Counted from the first letter of the stretch, positions 8,391 through 17,106 are shown. The stretch is 64,000 bases of DNA from JACRGC01 sp041305345 (GCA_041305345.1 JBFYLP010000002.1:1-64000); one strand, 5' to 3'. Numbers and translations: made by a program. The notes: generated by a model not told the origin, from the letters alone.

Positions 8391-9002
8391 ATGGTGGAAC
8401 TCAAGGCTTCTGATGGGATGAGGATTTCCGGGACCTTTTATAAAAGTGCGTCTGAAACGCGGGATGCGATAATTCTTCTCCATATGCTTGGCCGCAACAG
8501 GAACGACTGGAACGATTTTGCACATAAGTTGCAGCAGAAATATTGCGCGATATCAATAGATTTCCGGGGACACGGAGAAAGCGCAGGGGAACTGGAATCG
8601 TTTTCCCCAACCGATTTTGGGAAATTCATCCTTGATGTGAAGGCAGCTGCGGATTTCCTGGATCGGCAGGGGAAAAAGGCATATGCGGCAATTGGCGGGA
8701 GCATCGGCGCGAACCTTGCGCTCCTTTACGCTTCCGAATACGATCTGGAACGCGTTGTTGCGCTCTCGCCGGGCCTTGATTACCGCGGAGTTCGGACCGA
8801 GGAAGCCGCAAGGAAATTTCTTGGCAAGGTGCTTTTTGTTGCCAGTGAGGACGATTCATATTCGGCGGCATCGGCAAGGAGGCTCTACGAGGCCACCCTC
8901 GCAAAAAAACAGCTCAAGATATACCAGAATGCCGGCCACGGTACCTCGATGTTTGCCTCAACCGATCTTGATGAGCTCATACTGAACTGGCTGAAAGGCT
9001 AA
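8391..9002 (+). CDS. Alpha/beta hydrolase (serine hydrolase family)
   Basis: A compact 203-residue alpha/beta hydrolase without signal peptide. The nucleophile elbow GGSIGAN places Ser at S104, the acid is probably D154 or D155 in ASEDDS, and the base is H183 in AGHG. LLHMLGRNRNDW forms the oxyanion-loop region and DFRGHGES the typical strand-4 turn. The substrate cannot be told; dienelactone hydrolase-like and esterase/lysophospholipase-like members share this form. A second hydrolase of the superfamily follows at 9055, only distantly related. The preceding gap 8294-8390 is A/T-rich with no other gene. Confidence 0.8.
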   Translation: MVELKASDGMRISGTFYKSASETRDAIILLHMLGRNRNDWNDFAHKLQQKYCAISIDFRGHGESAGELESFSPTDFGKFILDVKAAADFLDRQGKKAYAAIGGSIGANLALLYASEYDLERVVALSPGLDYRGVRTEEAARKFLGKVLFVASEDDSYSAASARRLYEATLAKKQLKIYQNAGHGTSMFASTDLDELILNWLKG

Positions 9003-9054
9003 TGCGCCTTATGCATCATGAACATCCTGTTAAAGCGGGGGTGCTTGGCCGTAA

Positions 9055-9960
9055 ATGACGTTAAACATCGATTTCAAGCGGAGGTACGCACTATTCGTCA
9101 TTGCGGCAGCACTGCTATTTTTCCTAGTCATCCATTTCAGCAACCCTCCCTTAAAATTCCTTGTGGATGCTTCCGGCCGTATCCATTACCCGCAGGACCG
9201 GGGAGAATTGATATTCAAAGAGGAAGCGGGGATGGAAACCGAATATTATCGCACAATCAATGTCACTTTCAACTCAAATGGCACCGAAATTTATGCAAAA
9301 ATCTGGCTTCCAAAAGGCAAGGAAAAACACGCCGCCTTGCTTTTCCTTCCGGGTGCGGGGGGAACCAAGGACGCGGGGAAGGATTATGCGGAAATTTTTA
9401 GGGAACGGAACATTGCCATTTTTGCATTGGACCAGCGGGGATTTGGGCAAACGAAATCATCGGCAATGACATTCCAGCAGGAATTCGATGCCTTCAGTTC
9501 CGGAAGGGAATACCCTTCCGTGCTGATGGCTTATGATGCGCTTAGGGCTTTTGACTATCTTAGGCAGAGGGGCGATATCGATTCCTCTAATATAATCGTT
9601 CTGGGCGAGAGCTTAGGTGGCAGGAATGCGATAATCGCTGGCGCAATAGACCCACGTTTTAAGGCTGTAATTGGCATCTCTACAGGCGGCTGGGGTGTAA
9701 CGGATGCGGCGGATCAGAATGTGACCAGGTTCCTGCGCTCCTTCGATCCTGACAATTACATTTCCCAAATATCGCCAAGGAAAACCGTCATATTCCATTC
9801 TGAGGCGGATTCAACGCAGCCATTTGAAATCGGCCTGCGCACATACAATTTCGCCAAGGAGCCAAAAGCCTTCTATCGCGAAAAATGCGCGACCCACGGC
9901 CTATGCGGCGAGATGGCCCCAAAAATCCAAGATGAAGTCTTGGCTCTTGTGGGGCAGTAA
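9055..9960 (+). CDS. Membrane-anchored alpha/beta hydrolase
   Basis: Residues 10-28 form an N-terminal membrane helix, so the catalytic domain is probably outside or membrane-attached. The nucleophile motif GESLGG gives S186; D252 in HSEADS and H281 in ATHG complete a plausible triad. LLFLPGAGGTKDAG and ALDQRGFGQT are typical of the peptidase-S9/dienelactone hydrolase branch. At 301 residues it is about 100 longer than the hydrolase at 8391 owing to the anchor and an N-terminal beta extension. It lies 52 bp downstream of that gene. Substrate unknown. Confidence 0.8.
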   Translation: MTLNIDFKRRYALFVIAAALLFFLVIHFSNPPLKFLVDASGRIHYPQDRGELIFKEEAGMETEYYRTINVTFNSNGTEIYAKIWLPKGKEKHAALLFLPGAGGTKDAGKDYAEIFRERNIAIFALDQRGFGQTKSSAMTFQQEFDAFSSGREYPSVLMAYDALRAFDYLRQRGDIDSSNIIVLGESLGGRNAIIAGAIDPRFKAVIGISTGGWGVTDAADQNVTRFLRSFDPDNYISQISPRKTVIFHSEADSTQPFEIGLRTYNFAKEPKAFYREKCATHGLCGEMAPKIQDEVLALVGQ

Positions 9961-10028
9961 GCAGCCTTGCGTTTTTTATTCGTTGCCATCCGCTGGTTTA
10001 AAAAAAGCAGGCACACTATTACCAATTT

Positions 10029-10490
10029 ATGGATTTCTTTTCCCACCTAGCCTGGACTTACCTTCTACTTTTCAGGGGGAGGCCCGACCTTTTACAGGCG
10101 CTGTTCTTTGGCGTATTCCCCGATGTGATATTCGTAGGCGCTGCCATAGTGTTCTCAATCAATTTATTTGCGCGCACACGCCAGATCTCTAGGCAAAAAC
10201 TCTTCCCTCTTGTGAAGAAGGCATACCAAATAGGGCATTCGCTAATCACGGTTGCGGTATTTGTAGTCATTGCTTCCTTTCTGAACGGTGCATTCTATTT
10301 TCCGGTCTTGGCGTGGGTTCTCCACATTCTGCTAGACCTGTATACCCACCGGGGTTCGCCAGCCGAGCCCCAGATGCCCCTTTATCCTCTCACAAAGCCC
10401 TCCATCAAGGGATTCATTTGGTGGAGAAACCCATATTTTATGGCTGCCAACTGGGCGTTGATCGCAATAGTGTATTTTTTCACAAAATAA
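10029..10490 (+). CDS. YdjM/DUF457-like membrane metal-binding protein
   Basis: A 153-residue protein with about four hydrophobic segments. It carries FPDVIF near the N-terminus, a G-H motif (IGHSL) and WVLHILLDLYTHRG, the H-x3-D-x3-H pattern of the YdjM/DUF457 family of predicted membrane-bound metal-dependent hydrolases. A TATA-like GGTTTAAAAAAAGC around 9995-10008 is about 27 bp from the ATG, suggesting a leaderless transcript. Function is unproven for the family. A second protein of similar type is at 16530. Confidence 0.6.
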   Translation: MDFFSHLAWTYLLLFRGRPDLLQALFFGVFPDVIFVGAAIVFSINLFARTRQISRQKLFPLVKKAYQIGHSLITVAVFVVIASFLNGAFYFPVLAWVLHILLDLYTHRGSPAEPQMPLYPLTKPSIKGFIWWRNPYFMAANWALIAIVYFFTK

Positions 10491-10592
10491 TCGACAAGGC
10501 ACACCCCCTTTCCCTTGTCCCCTTTTCCCGCCCCAACCTCCAAAAACACATTTAAAATCGTTTCTTCCCTAATCATTGCGCTGATTCTCTAG

Positions 10593-11333
10593 ATGGAATT
10601 CGATGCTGAAACAATTGAGATCAAGGACTACCGGGATGAAGACGGGCTGACCCTTCGGGTGATGAAGCTTAGGCTGCCGCCTGCGGTTGACTTCCAATTC
10701 AAGGCGGGGCAGTTCGTGATGCTCGCAATGGAGGGCTTTATGCTAAAAAGCAACCCGGAACAATTGAAGTGGACTTCCTATAGCATTGCGTCCTCTCCTG
10801 GCCAGAAGGGAATAATCGAGCTTTGCATAAAATTGAAGGAAACGGGAGGCTTCACCCAATATTTGAAGGAGCATCAGCAATTAGGGACAAAACTGAAGGT
10901 CAAGGGCCCTTTCGGTAACCTTAGCTGCGATCCTGCCCAGAAAAAAATCCTTTTGATAGCTACTGGAGCTGGGATTTCGCCCATAATGAGCATGCTTCGG
11001 TGGCTCTTAAAGGAAAAAACCGTTAATGAAATTACGATGGTCTACGGCTTTCGCAATTCGAACCTTTTTGTTTACCGGGAGGAACTTGAGCAATATGCGA
11101 AGATGCAGCAAGGATTCGTGCTCGTACCTACGCAGAGCAGGCCGGATTCAAAATGGCAGGGAAGGAAGGGGTATGTGCAGGACGCCGTGAAGTCGCTTCG
11201 GATCGAAAAACCCGCTGAAACTTGCGCATTCATCTGCGGGAATCCGCTTATGGTATCAGAAAACAGGAAACTCCTACTTGAACTTGGCTTCCCAGCAAGC
11301 CAGATACACTCCGAGCAATGGGAGGGTGCCTGA
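10593..11333 (+). CDS. FAD/NAD(P)-binding reductase of the ferredoxin-NADP reductase family
   Basis: A single-chain flavin reductase. The FAD-binding beta-barrel shows KAGQFVMLA and the flavin motif Y63-S64 in TSYSIASSP; KGPFGNL (about 105-110) leads into the NAD(P) domain with ATGAGISPIMSM (123-134), MVYGFRN and a C-terminal CGNPLM followed by a Glu/Trp-rich end. There is no 2Fe-2S domain, so it must pass electrons to or from a separate partner. A ferredoxin is encoded at 50821, but nothing links the two. TTTAAAAT at 10551-10558 is the likely TATA box, leaving a leader of about 12 nt. Confidence 0.82.
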   Translation: MEFDAETIEIKDYRDEDGLTLRVMKLRLPPAVDFQFKAGQFVMLAMEGFMLKSNPEQLKWTSYSIASSPGQKGIIELCIKLKETGGFTQYLKEHQQLGTKLKVKGPFGNLSCDPAQKKILLIATGAGISPIMSMLRWLLKEKTVNEITMVYGFRNSNLFVYREELEQYAKMQQGFVLVPTQSRPDSKWQGRKGYVQDAVKSLRIEKPAETCAFICGNPLMVSENRKLLLELGFPASQIHSEQWEGA

Positions 11334-11394
11334 TTCGTACCTATTGCCGTAGCTAATTCGATTCATTATTCACTCCGGCCTTTCCCCAGCTAAA

Positions 11395-11496
11395 TTAGTA
11401 TTTCTTCCTCCTGCTGGTTTTGCTTCCCTTAGTGTACTTGAGTTTTTTTAGCCGATGCGCAAGCCCAATCCTCCTTCGCCTTTCCTTGCTTTTCAT
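11395..11496 (-). CDS. Candidate 33-residue highly basic protein
   Basis: A short open frame of 33 codons on the minus strand encodes a protein with 18 Lys/Arg and almost no acidic residue, starting MKSKERRRRIG and ending SRRKKY. GGTGAT lies 7 nt before the ATG, the same Shine-Dalgarno form used by accepted genes here. It sits alone in the 284-bp gap between the reductase and the lipoprotein gene. It could be a small ribosome- or nucleic-acid-associated protein, but I do not recognise it as a known ribosomal protein, and chance cannot be excluded. Confidence 0.4.
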   Translation of the reverse strand: MKSKERRRRIGLAHRLKKLKYTKGSKTSRRKKY

Positions 11497-11617
11497 GATC
11501 AACATCACCGCTTGATCGTTTTATTTGCGCTCCCAAGCTTAATAATGCTAAGGTAGGCGCCTCACCTTCCCGAATCCTTAATTAAATGGGGCGAGGGATA
11601 ATTTCTAGGTGATTTGC

Positions 11618-12562
11618 ATGGATGGGCGCTTCCTAATTGGATTGTTTTTACTATCCCTAATTCTCTTCTCCGGCTGCGTGGCCAGGTCAAGTCCGAGCCC
11701 TTTGCCAACATTCCAAGTCACCGTTGTTCCTACTGCTACCCCTTCGGTTACCATCCAACCAACGATCGGTCCAATCATATCCCCATCACCTACTGTCAAC
11801 CCGATTTTCATTCCAGCCAATTCGACATTTGAATGCGGCCCGCTTGAAAATGAAAGCGCATACGTCCAAATTCGTGGGCCGGCTGTTTTTTCCATCGGCG
11901 CAAAATTCCAAAGCACGTGCGCGGATTATGATGCGTATTGGAGCAGGGAAGGCCCTTACGTTTTGGCATTGGATTTCAAAACGAGGCCAGCAGCATCGCC
12001 AAAACCCTGCATCAAGTGCATAGGAATGGATGCCGTAAGCGCAACGCTGGACCTTACAATGCTGTCTTCCATTGTGAATTTGGAGAAACTGGTGGTAAGG
12101 AAGGATGGGAAGATGATCTTTGAGAAATATTTCGAGGGAACGTTCTGCGGCGGGATCGCGGCGTTCCCCTGTCCCACCGGCTATGAATGCATCCTTGACG
12201 GATCATTCCCTGATGCCGGGGGAAAGTGTACCTTAAGGCATACTGAATACGGCACCCTCCAGGGAAAGGTTACCATTGGCCCATTCTGCCCGGTCGAACG
12301 GCAAGATGAGCCCTGCCGCGTTCCTCCGGAAGCATATGCGAGCAGGAAGCTGACGGCAACAGGGCCAAACGGCCAGGAAAAACTAATGTTGATTGATATA
12401 GGTCCGGATGGCGCCTATTCTGTTTGGGTGGCGCCTGGCGTTTATATAATTGACTTGCAGCGCAGCGGCATGGATTCGAGCGCGGAATTGCCCAAAACAG
12501 TCAAGATCGAGGCCGGGAAGGCGGCTACACTCGACATATCGATTGATACGGGAATCAGATAA
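11618..12562 (+). CDS. Predicted surface lipoprotein
   Basis: The N-terminus has a hydrophobic signal with a lipobox-like LFSGC (Cys about residue 19), a Pro/Ser/Thr-rich linker and a Cys-containing extracellular domain, with KPCIKC and AAFPCPTGYEC motifs. A C-terminal beta-sandwich (about the last 95 residues: GTLQGKVTIGPFCP...) resembles carboxypeptidase-regulatory/Cna-B-type domains with VWVAPGVYIIDL. GGTGAT lies 4 nt before the ATG at 11618; a GTG at 11609 is in frame. The gene ends directly against the convergent Nudix gene. Ligand unknown. Confidence 0.75.
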   Translation: MDGRFLIGLFLLSLILFSGCVARSSPSPLPTFQVTVVPTATPSVTIQPTIGPIISPSPTVNPIFIPANSTFECGPLENESAYVQIRGPAVFSIGAKFQSTCADYDAYWSREGPYVLALDFKTRPAASPKPCIKCIGMDAVSATLDLTMLSSIVNLEKLVVRKDGKMIFEKYFEGTFCGGIAAFPCPTGYECILDGSFPDAGGKCTLRHTEYGTLQGKVTIGPFCPVERQDEPCRVPPEAYASRKLTATGPNGQEKLMLIDIGPDGAYSVWVAPGVYIIDLQRSGMDSSAELPKTVKIEAGKAATLDISIDTGIR

Positions 12563-13117
12563 TCATTTGGGGCCCTTTTGCTGTCTCATCAACCCTTCCA
12601 TAAGCAGGATTGCAGCCATGTGCGGCATCACCCTGATTTTTCCGCTTTTCACGGCCATAACCAGCTTCCCAAACGTCATCAGCCGAACCTCGATCTCCTC
12701 AGTCTCATCCAGGTGCTGCGTTTTCGTCAGCACCGCATCCTTTGCGAAAAAGAGGTAAATCCTGTTGGTCATATCCGAGGGCGAGGAAATGTATTTCCCA
12801 ATGAGCCTAACTTTACTTGCGGTATAGCCGGTTTCCTCAGCCAGCTCCCTCATTGCCGCCTTTTTGGGTTCCTCCCCCCGCTCGATGAAGCCAATTGGCA
12901 ATTGCAAAAGGAATTCGCCCGCGCCGTGCTTGTATTCGTTCACCAATATGACTTTCCCATTCTTGGTAAGCGCAAAAACCAGCGCTACGTCCTTCTTCTC
13001 GATTAGGTAGTAATTTTCCGCGATTTTGCCATTGAACATCCTGCAGCGCTGCTCGAGCACGTTCATGTATTTGCTCTTGAAAATGCGCCGGCTCCCTAGC
13101 ACTTTCCATTTCCTCAT
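12563..13117 (-). CDS. Nudix hydrolase, ADP-ribose pyrophosphatase type
   Basis: A complete Nudix box lies at residues 76-98: G76, E82, R90-E91, E94-E95 and G97. This motif binds the divalent metals that cleave nucleoside diphosphate-linked substrates. The N-terminal beta segment (KVLGSRRIFKSKYMNV) and GFIERGEEPKKAA resemble archaeal/bacterial ADP-ribose pyrophosphatases, so ADP-ribose or a related sugar nucleotide is the likely substrate. At 184 residues it is standard length. GAATTAAGAT near 13135-13147 may be its TATA box, with a near-leaderless start. Confidence 0.85.
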   Translation of the reverse strand: MRKWKVLGSRRIFKSKYMNVLEQRCRMFNGKIAENYYLIEKKDVALVFALTKNGKVILVNEYKHGAGEFLLQLPIGFIERGEEPKKAAMRELAEETGYTASKVRLIGKYISSPSDMTNRIYLFFAKDAVLTKTQHLDETEEIEVRLMTFGKLVMAVKSGKIRVMPHMAAILLMEGLMRQQKGPK

Positions 13118-13162
13118 ATGAAAACCACTGCCGATCTTAATTCTCGCGCCCTCTGCTAACGC

Positions 13163-13714
13163 TTACCCTTCCCTTCCGGCCGAATAGATCTGCCACCTGA
13201 CCTTGATTAGCGTTGCAATGAAGAGGGGGCCGAAAATCCCTCCCAGCACGAAATCATTCCTGGTGGCAATCCAAGCAAAGAAGAGGATAGCGGCAAATTT
13301 GATGTAGTTGTGCGAAGCTGTGCTGAAATAGTAGTCTATGGTGTAAAGGATCTTCCCCTTTGCCTTCCCAGGCATCAGTTCCATTTCGCGCATATGAGTA
13401 AGGTGCTCGAAATTGATCGCCAGGTATAGGAAAAGCGCGAATCCGGAGAAGAAATCGTACCACGAGGAGTATTTGTCCCAGGAGTATAGAGCGCTTAGGA
13501 GCAGCACAAGAAATGCGACAAAGGTGAAGTGCTTCCAGTCCTTGAATCCGTGCTCCGCATCCCTTTTCCAGTTCGGATTCGCCTCATAGCTCTCAAGCAC
13601 CACGTATTTCCTCCCGAACCGCTTGTAGTTATTGTATGCCCAGACGGTAAGGTATGCATCCAGGAACTTCAGGGCGATCAGCAGAGGAATTAGGTAAACC
13701 AGTTCAATGAACAC
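13163..13714 (-). CDS. Polytopic membrane protein of unknown function
   Basis: Unrecognised. It has about four to five hydrophobic segments: an N-terminal helix, two central helices (TFVAFLVLLLSALYS; FFSGFALFLYLAI) and two near the C-terminus. Conserved-looking polar features include FLDAYLT, HLTHMREMELMPG and TASHNYIKF, which give several membrane-facing His and Glu residues. The start is a GTG at 13714 preceded by GGGTGGGA. It is the third gene of a minus-strand run of membrane proteins (14785 to 13163) and is probably cotranscribed with the one at 13730. Confidence 0.7.
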   Translation of the reverse strand: MFIELVYLIPLLIALKFLDAYLTVWAYNNYKRFGRKYVVLESYEANPNWKRDAEHGFKDWKHFTFVAFLVLLLSALYSWDKYSSWYDFFSGFALFLYLAINFEHLTHMREMELMPGKAKGKILYTIDYYFSTASHNYIKFAAILFFAWIATRNDFVLGGIFGPLFIATLIKVRWQIYSAGREG

Positions 13715-13729
13715 ATTCCCACCCGCTTT

Positions 13730-14029
13730 TCATCTGCGTTTTTTCCTTTCCCGAAGCCTCATCGACAGCACCTGCGCGCGCTGCGAGAGGTGGTGCCTGT
13801 ATTTCCTATGGGCGCTGGCGGCATAATAGAATGCCAGGAAGCCAATTACGATTATTGCGGCAAGCGGTTTCCAGAGCGTCGAATAATATTCCTTCAAGTC
13901 AATCTTCGGCGTGCCGCCAAACAGGTTGTATACCCAGACGGCTGAAATGTAGCCGAAAACCAAAATTACCGTCTTGATCGAAGCATCAAGGAGCTTGTTT
14001 TCATACCACGTCCCAAAGATCTTCTCCAT
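13730..14029 (-). CDS. Small membrane protein with two helices
   Basis: Unrecognised, 99 residues from the ATG at 14029, which has GGTGG upstream; an in-frame ATG at 14059 is less likely. Two membrane helices (about 18-38 and 52-70) are joined by a short loop, and the C-terminal tail is strongly basic (ends RERKKRR), so the tail should be cytoplasmic. It lies 15 bp before the membrane protein at 13714 and has a TATA-like CTTTATAAG around 14065-14074. Confidence 0.6.
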   Translation of the reverse strand: MEKIFGTWYENKLLDASIKTVILVFGYISAVWVYNLFGGTPKIDLKEYYSTLWKPLAAIIVIGFLAFYYAASAHRKYRHHLSQRAQVLSMRLRERKKRR

Positions 14030-14074
14030 AATTGACAACCACCTTCCACTATAATCCAATCTTCACTTATAAAG

Positions 14075-14785
14075 TTATTCCTCCTGGGAGGTGTCCCTCA
14101 GCTGCCTGTATGCGTTATAGATCAGGAGCAGGAATATTGCGATGCCTGCAAATATCATAAGTGTCGAATAGCTAATGCCTCCAAGAAGCGGCCCGCTTCC
14201 TTCGTCAAGTTCGCCGATCTTCTCAAGTTCGAACATGCGCAGGTCGGTTGCGCTCTTATCGAACCTGTCGATTTCAAGCACGCTGGATGGCGCGTAATCC
14301 ACGTCAAGGCGCTTTGACGCGGCATAATTGCCAATTGCCCTGGTGCACTTGTTGTCGTTTGCAAAATTAACCATCCTTACAAGCGTGGGCTCCTTGGTGA
14401 AGGAAATGCCGTATTTTTCCAATCCGATGACCATATCGAATCTCGAATTGATGCTGCCAAGCAATTCCTCTGCCTCATCCTGGGCTTCGAGGCACGGATC
14501 CACCAGAAGTTTGGATGGTGAGACGGCAACGAGGCACGACTTCCACTCCTCGTTTGGAATTTCCGAATATGCGGAATAAATCGATGATGCGCGGTACTGG
14601 CTGATCTCGGGGCAATTATTGTAAACGGCCTGCTTGGAGCCCAATCCGGCGTAATGCAGCTGTATCATCAGCACGGGATTCGTCATCAGGAGCGGGGTCC
14701 GCTTAACCTCTATGCCGTATGAGTAGAGGTCGTACATGAACACCATGCAAACGATGAGCAAAAGGAATGCGATTTCAAGCCTCAT
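14075..14785 (-). CDS. Envelope protein with N- and C-terminal membrane helices
   Basis: Unrecognised, 236 residues. Helices at about residues 4-24 and near the C-terminus (about 206-224) flank an external domain of about 170 residues with Cys residues in NNCPE, KSCLV, DPCLE and NKCTR that may form disulphides. This topology suggests a small envelope protein anchored at both ends. The ATG at 14785 fits the TATA-like GTTATTTATAC near 14811-14823; an in-frame TTG at 14800 is the alternative. Confidence 0.68.
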   Translation of the reverse strand: MRLEIAFLLLIVCMVFMYDLYSYGIEVKRTPLLMTNPVLMIQLHYAGLGSKQAVYNNCPEISQYRASSIYSAYSEIPNEEWKSCLVAVSPSKLLVDPCLEAQDEAEELLGSINSRFDMVIGLEKYGISFTKEPTLVRMVNFANDNKCTRAIGNYAASKRLDVDYAPSSVLEIDRFDKSATDLRMFELEKIGELDEGSGPLLGGISYSTLMIFAGIAIFLLLIYNAYRQLRDTSQEE

Positions 14786-14848
14786 AGTCCTCAAGAACAA
14801 TACTCCGACCTAGTATAAATAACATCCGTTTCAATCGTTTTTTATTTC

Positions 14849-15103
14849 CTATTTTCGCTTCCCCTTCCTGCGGGGGGCGGCAGCCAACTTCCCCTGCATC
14901 GCGTGCAAGTGAGCCCCGAGGTCGTTTAGGGTATGCAGGTTCTGCTTGTGCTCCCGTATGTTCTTCGTCGTGAATTGCGAATTGCCAAGCCACGCCAAGA
15001 CGGCATCGCCAAAACCATCGCCCATTTGCACTCCGGCCTCGGCACAATGCGCCTTGAACTTCCTAAATGCGTCCGAATTCACCTTCCTGATTGTTATATC
15101 CAT
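14849..15103 (-). CDS. Ribbon-helix-helix-like DNA-binding protein
   Basis: 84 residues. The N-terminal half (MDITIRKVNSDAFRKFKAHC...GDAVLAWL) has the beta-strand plus two-helix pattern of ribbon-helix-helix regulators and antitoxins, and the C-terminus is basic (RRKGKRK). GGTGG precedes the ATG at 15103, and the TATA-like AGTATTATAAG on the minus strand near 15131-15145 supports this start rather than an ATG at 15133. No toxin-like partner is adjacent; upstream lies csl4 on the other strand. Probably a transcription regulator; targets unknown. Confidence 0.55.
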   Translation of the reverse strand: MDITIRKVNSDAFRKFKAHCAEAGVQMGDGFGDAVLAWLGNSQFTTKNIREHKQNLHTLNDLGAHLHAMQGKLAAAPRRKGKRK

Positions 15104-15292
15104 TGGATCCACCCATTTTCCAATAGCTTGCATACTTATAATACTTTACATTCTTAGATGCTTTGTATAACAATGCAAACAAAGCAAACAATTGGAGGAA
15201 ACACGCGCCAATTCTGATGCACGCTTAATAAATCTGCACCCCCTAAACAATGCCAAGGTTTTTTTGTTCTCTGCTTTTTGCTTGGTGATTCA

Positions 15293-15838
15293 ATGGCTAA
15301 GGAAATTGTTATGCCCGGTGAGCTTCTGGGCATCGAGGAGGAGTTTTTCGGCAATGAGAAGACATTTTCAGAGGAAGGAAACGTCTATTCGATGGTCCTT
15401 GGCGAGAAGCAAGTGCTAAATAAGCAGCTCCAGGTGGTAAGCCCCAAATTCTGCCGGAACCTTTCCCGGGGCGACCTTGTAATTGGCGTGGTGCAGGATC
15501 TGTACGATTCGGTCTCGCTAATAGAGGTCCAAAGTGCGGACGACTCCAAGGAGCGGAAGGCAATCGGGAAGACTTATTGCTACATGCGCATAACCGAGCT
15601 CAGCAGGGGAGGGCGGTACATCGAGAATTTTCGGCAATTCATCAAGATCGGCGACATACTGAAGGCGAGGGTGATTGAAGTTACGCCCCTAGGCACGTAC
15701 CTGTCTATTGCAGATGAGGGCCTTGGCGTCCTGAAGGCGCATTGCTCAAATTGCCATTCCCAGCTAACCCAGCACGGACGCCTCCTTTCGTGCGGCAATT
15801 GCGGGAACAAGGAAAACCGCAAGCTCGCAATGGGCTGA
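15293..15838 (+). CDS. csl4: Exosome RNA-binding subunit Csl4
   Basis: Part of the cap of the archaeal RNA exosome. The N-terminal domain begins PGELLGIEEEF, a central S1 RNA-binding domain covers about residues 60-145 (GDLVIGVVQDLYD... GDILKARVIEV... GLGVLKA), and a C-terminal zinc ribbon shows CSNCH and CGNCG. Length (181 residues) and order match archaeal Csl4. GGTGAT lies 5 nt before the ATG at 15293. Other exosome genes are not in this window. Confidence 0.92.
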   Translation: MAKEIVMPGELLGIEEEFFGNEKTFSEEGNVYSMVLGEKQVLNKQLQVVSPKFCRNLSRGDLVIGVVQDLYDSVSLIEVQSADDSKERKAIGKTYCYMRITELSRGGRYIENFRQFIKIGDILKARVIEVTPLGTYLSIADEGLGVLKAHCSNCHSQLTQHGRLLSCGNCGNKENRKLAMG

Positions 15839-15879
15839 TCATTACGAATTATGATCTGAAAGGGATGGTTTGCGGCTTG

Positions 15880-16485
15880 TCAGGAAACTCTGATTTTCAA
15901 GCTTCCCTGCCTTAGAATCTTAGGCTTCCTACCCGAAAAGTCAACAACCGTGGTTGGAAGAGTGGATTTCAGGTTCCCGCCATCGATTATCAGGTCCACT
16001 TTACCCCCAAATGTGCGGACAATTTCCCTTATCGAATAGATTTCCCTTTTTCCGGACAAATTCGCGCTAGTTGCGGTAATGGGCTTCCTAAAATTATAGG
16101 TCAATGCGATGATGAATGGGTGCGAAGAGATCCGGATGCCAATCGTTTTGCCTTTTGAAACATTTTTTGCCATTTTTGATGCTTTCTTCCTAAGAATCAA
16201 TGTCAGCGGGCCAGGAAGGTATTTTTTCATCAGACGTTTGGCAATATTCGCGATTTGCACATATTCTCCCGCCTCCTTTGCATCAAAGAAGAATACGGAC
16301 AGCGCCTTAGTTCTTTCCCTCCCCTTTAACCTGAAAACATTTTCCACAGCTTTCCGGTTGGTCGCATCGGCAAGCAACCCATAGCAGGTTTCTGTGGGTG
16401 CTATTATGATGCCTCCTTTTGCCAATATGTAGACGGCTGTGGATATTGCCGAGGGGTGGTTATTTTTAATGATTTTAGTGTTCAT
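15880..16485 (-). CDS. sua5: L-threonylcarbamoyladenylate synthase (Sua5/YrdC family)
   Basis: Makes threonylcarbamoyl-AMP for t6A modification of tRNA. The YrdC fold is recognised from PTETCYGL (30-37), KGRERTKALSV (54-64), PGPLTLIL, IGIRI and TSANLSG. At 201 residues it is the short form without the C-terminal Sua5 domain. The ATG at 16485 has GGTG 9 nt upstream; a TTG at 16491 is the alternative. It is convergent with csl4. The other t6A genes are outside the window. Confidence 0.9.
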   Translation of the reverse strand: MNTKIIKNNHPSAISTAVYILAKGGIIIAPTETCYGLLADATNRKAVENVFRLKGRERTKALSVFFFDAKEAGEYVQIANIAKRLMKKYLPGPLTLILRKKASKMAKNVSKGKTIGIRISSHPFIIALTYNFRKPITATSANLSGKREIYSIREIVRTFGGKVDLIIDGGNLKSTLPTTVVDFSGRKPKILRQGSLKIRVS

Positions 16486-16529
16486 TGTCAATTAACACCA
16501 CTGAATTATTGCCGCCTCAATCCTTCCCT

Positions 16530-17090
16530 CTAGAAGAAGTCCCTCACGACATCGTTGATGCTTTTCTTGATCCCCTCGTGCTTCTCCTCGTGCCATTTTA
16601 TGAAGTCCTCGGCAAAAAGTATCGAGAATAGGACAATGGAATAAAAGAGCAAAGCGACCCCCTGCGAGGTGATGAAATCGTACCTTTCCATCGGGGTAGG
16701 CAGGTCGAGGTCCGCAAAAGAATAGCTCGCGTGCGAAAGGGGGTAAAACAGCTGCACCCGGTAATCCGCGGAATAGAACATGTCCGCAACAAGGTGCCCA
16801 ACGAGCATTGCAATCACTACGAGGAAAAACTGCTGCATTTCGGTTGATTTGAACTTGTGGTTCCTTTCGGTTTTATATGCGGCATAAAAGAACAGCAATG
16901 GCACGCCGATCGTTACGAAAACGTTGTGGAAGGGCTTGGGGTTGAGCGCATCTATGTAAAGAAAATGGTCGAAATCAATGAGCACGGCAAATGATGCAGC
17001 TGCAAGCACGAACCATAGCTTGTGCCTTTTGTGCAAGTCGAGAGCCAGCGCTGCGATTACCGAGAAAACGAAATGGAAAAGGGAGTCCAT
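16530..17090 (-). CDS. YdjM/DUF457-like membrane metal-binding protein
   Basis: 186 residues with about four membrane helices. VLIDFDHFLYID, FHNVFVT and VGHLVADMFYS give the Asp/His pattern of the YdjM/DUF457 group of predicted membrane metal-dependent hydrolases, here with a longer C-terminal extension (HEEKHEG...VVRDFF). A TATA-like GTTTTAAAC lies about 25 bp before the start, within the duplicated promoter element shared with nadM. Biological function of the family is not established. Confidence 0.6.
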   Translation of the reverse strand: MDSLFHFVFSVIAALALDLHKRHKLWFVLAAASFAVLIDFDHFLYIDALNPKPFHNVFVTIGVPLLFFYAAYKTERNHKFKSTEMQQFFLVVIAMLVGHLVADMFYSADYRVQLFYPLSHASYSFADLDLPTPMERYDFITSQGVALLFYSIVLFSILFAEDFIKWHEEKHEGIKKSINDVVRDFF

Positions 17091-17106
17091 ATTACTAAGA
17101 ATGGGG

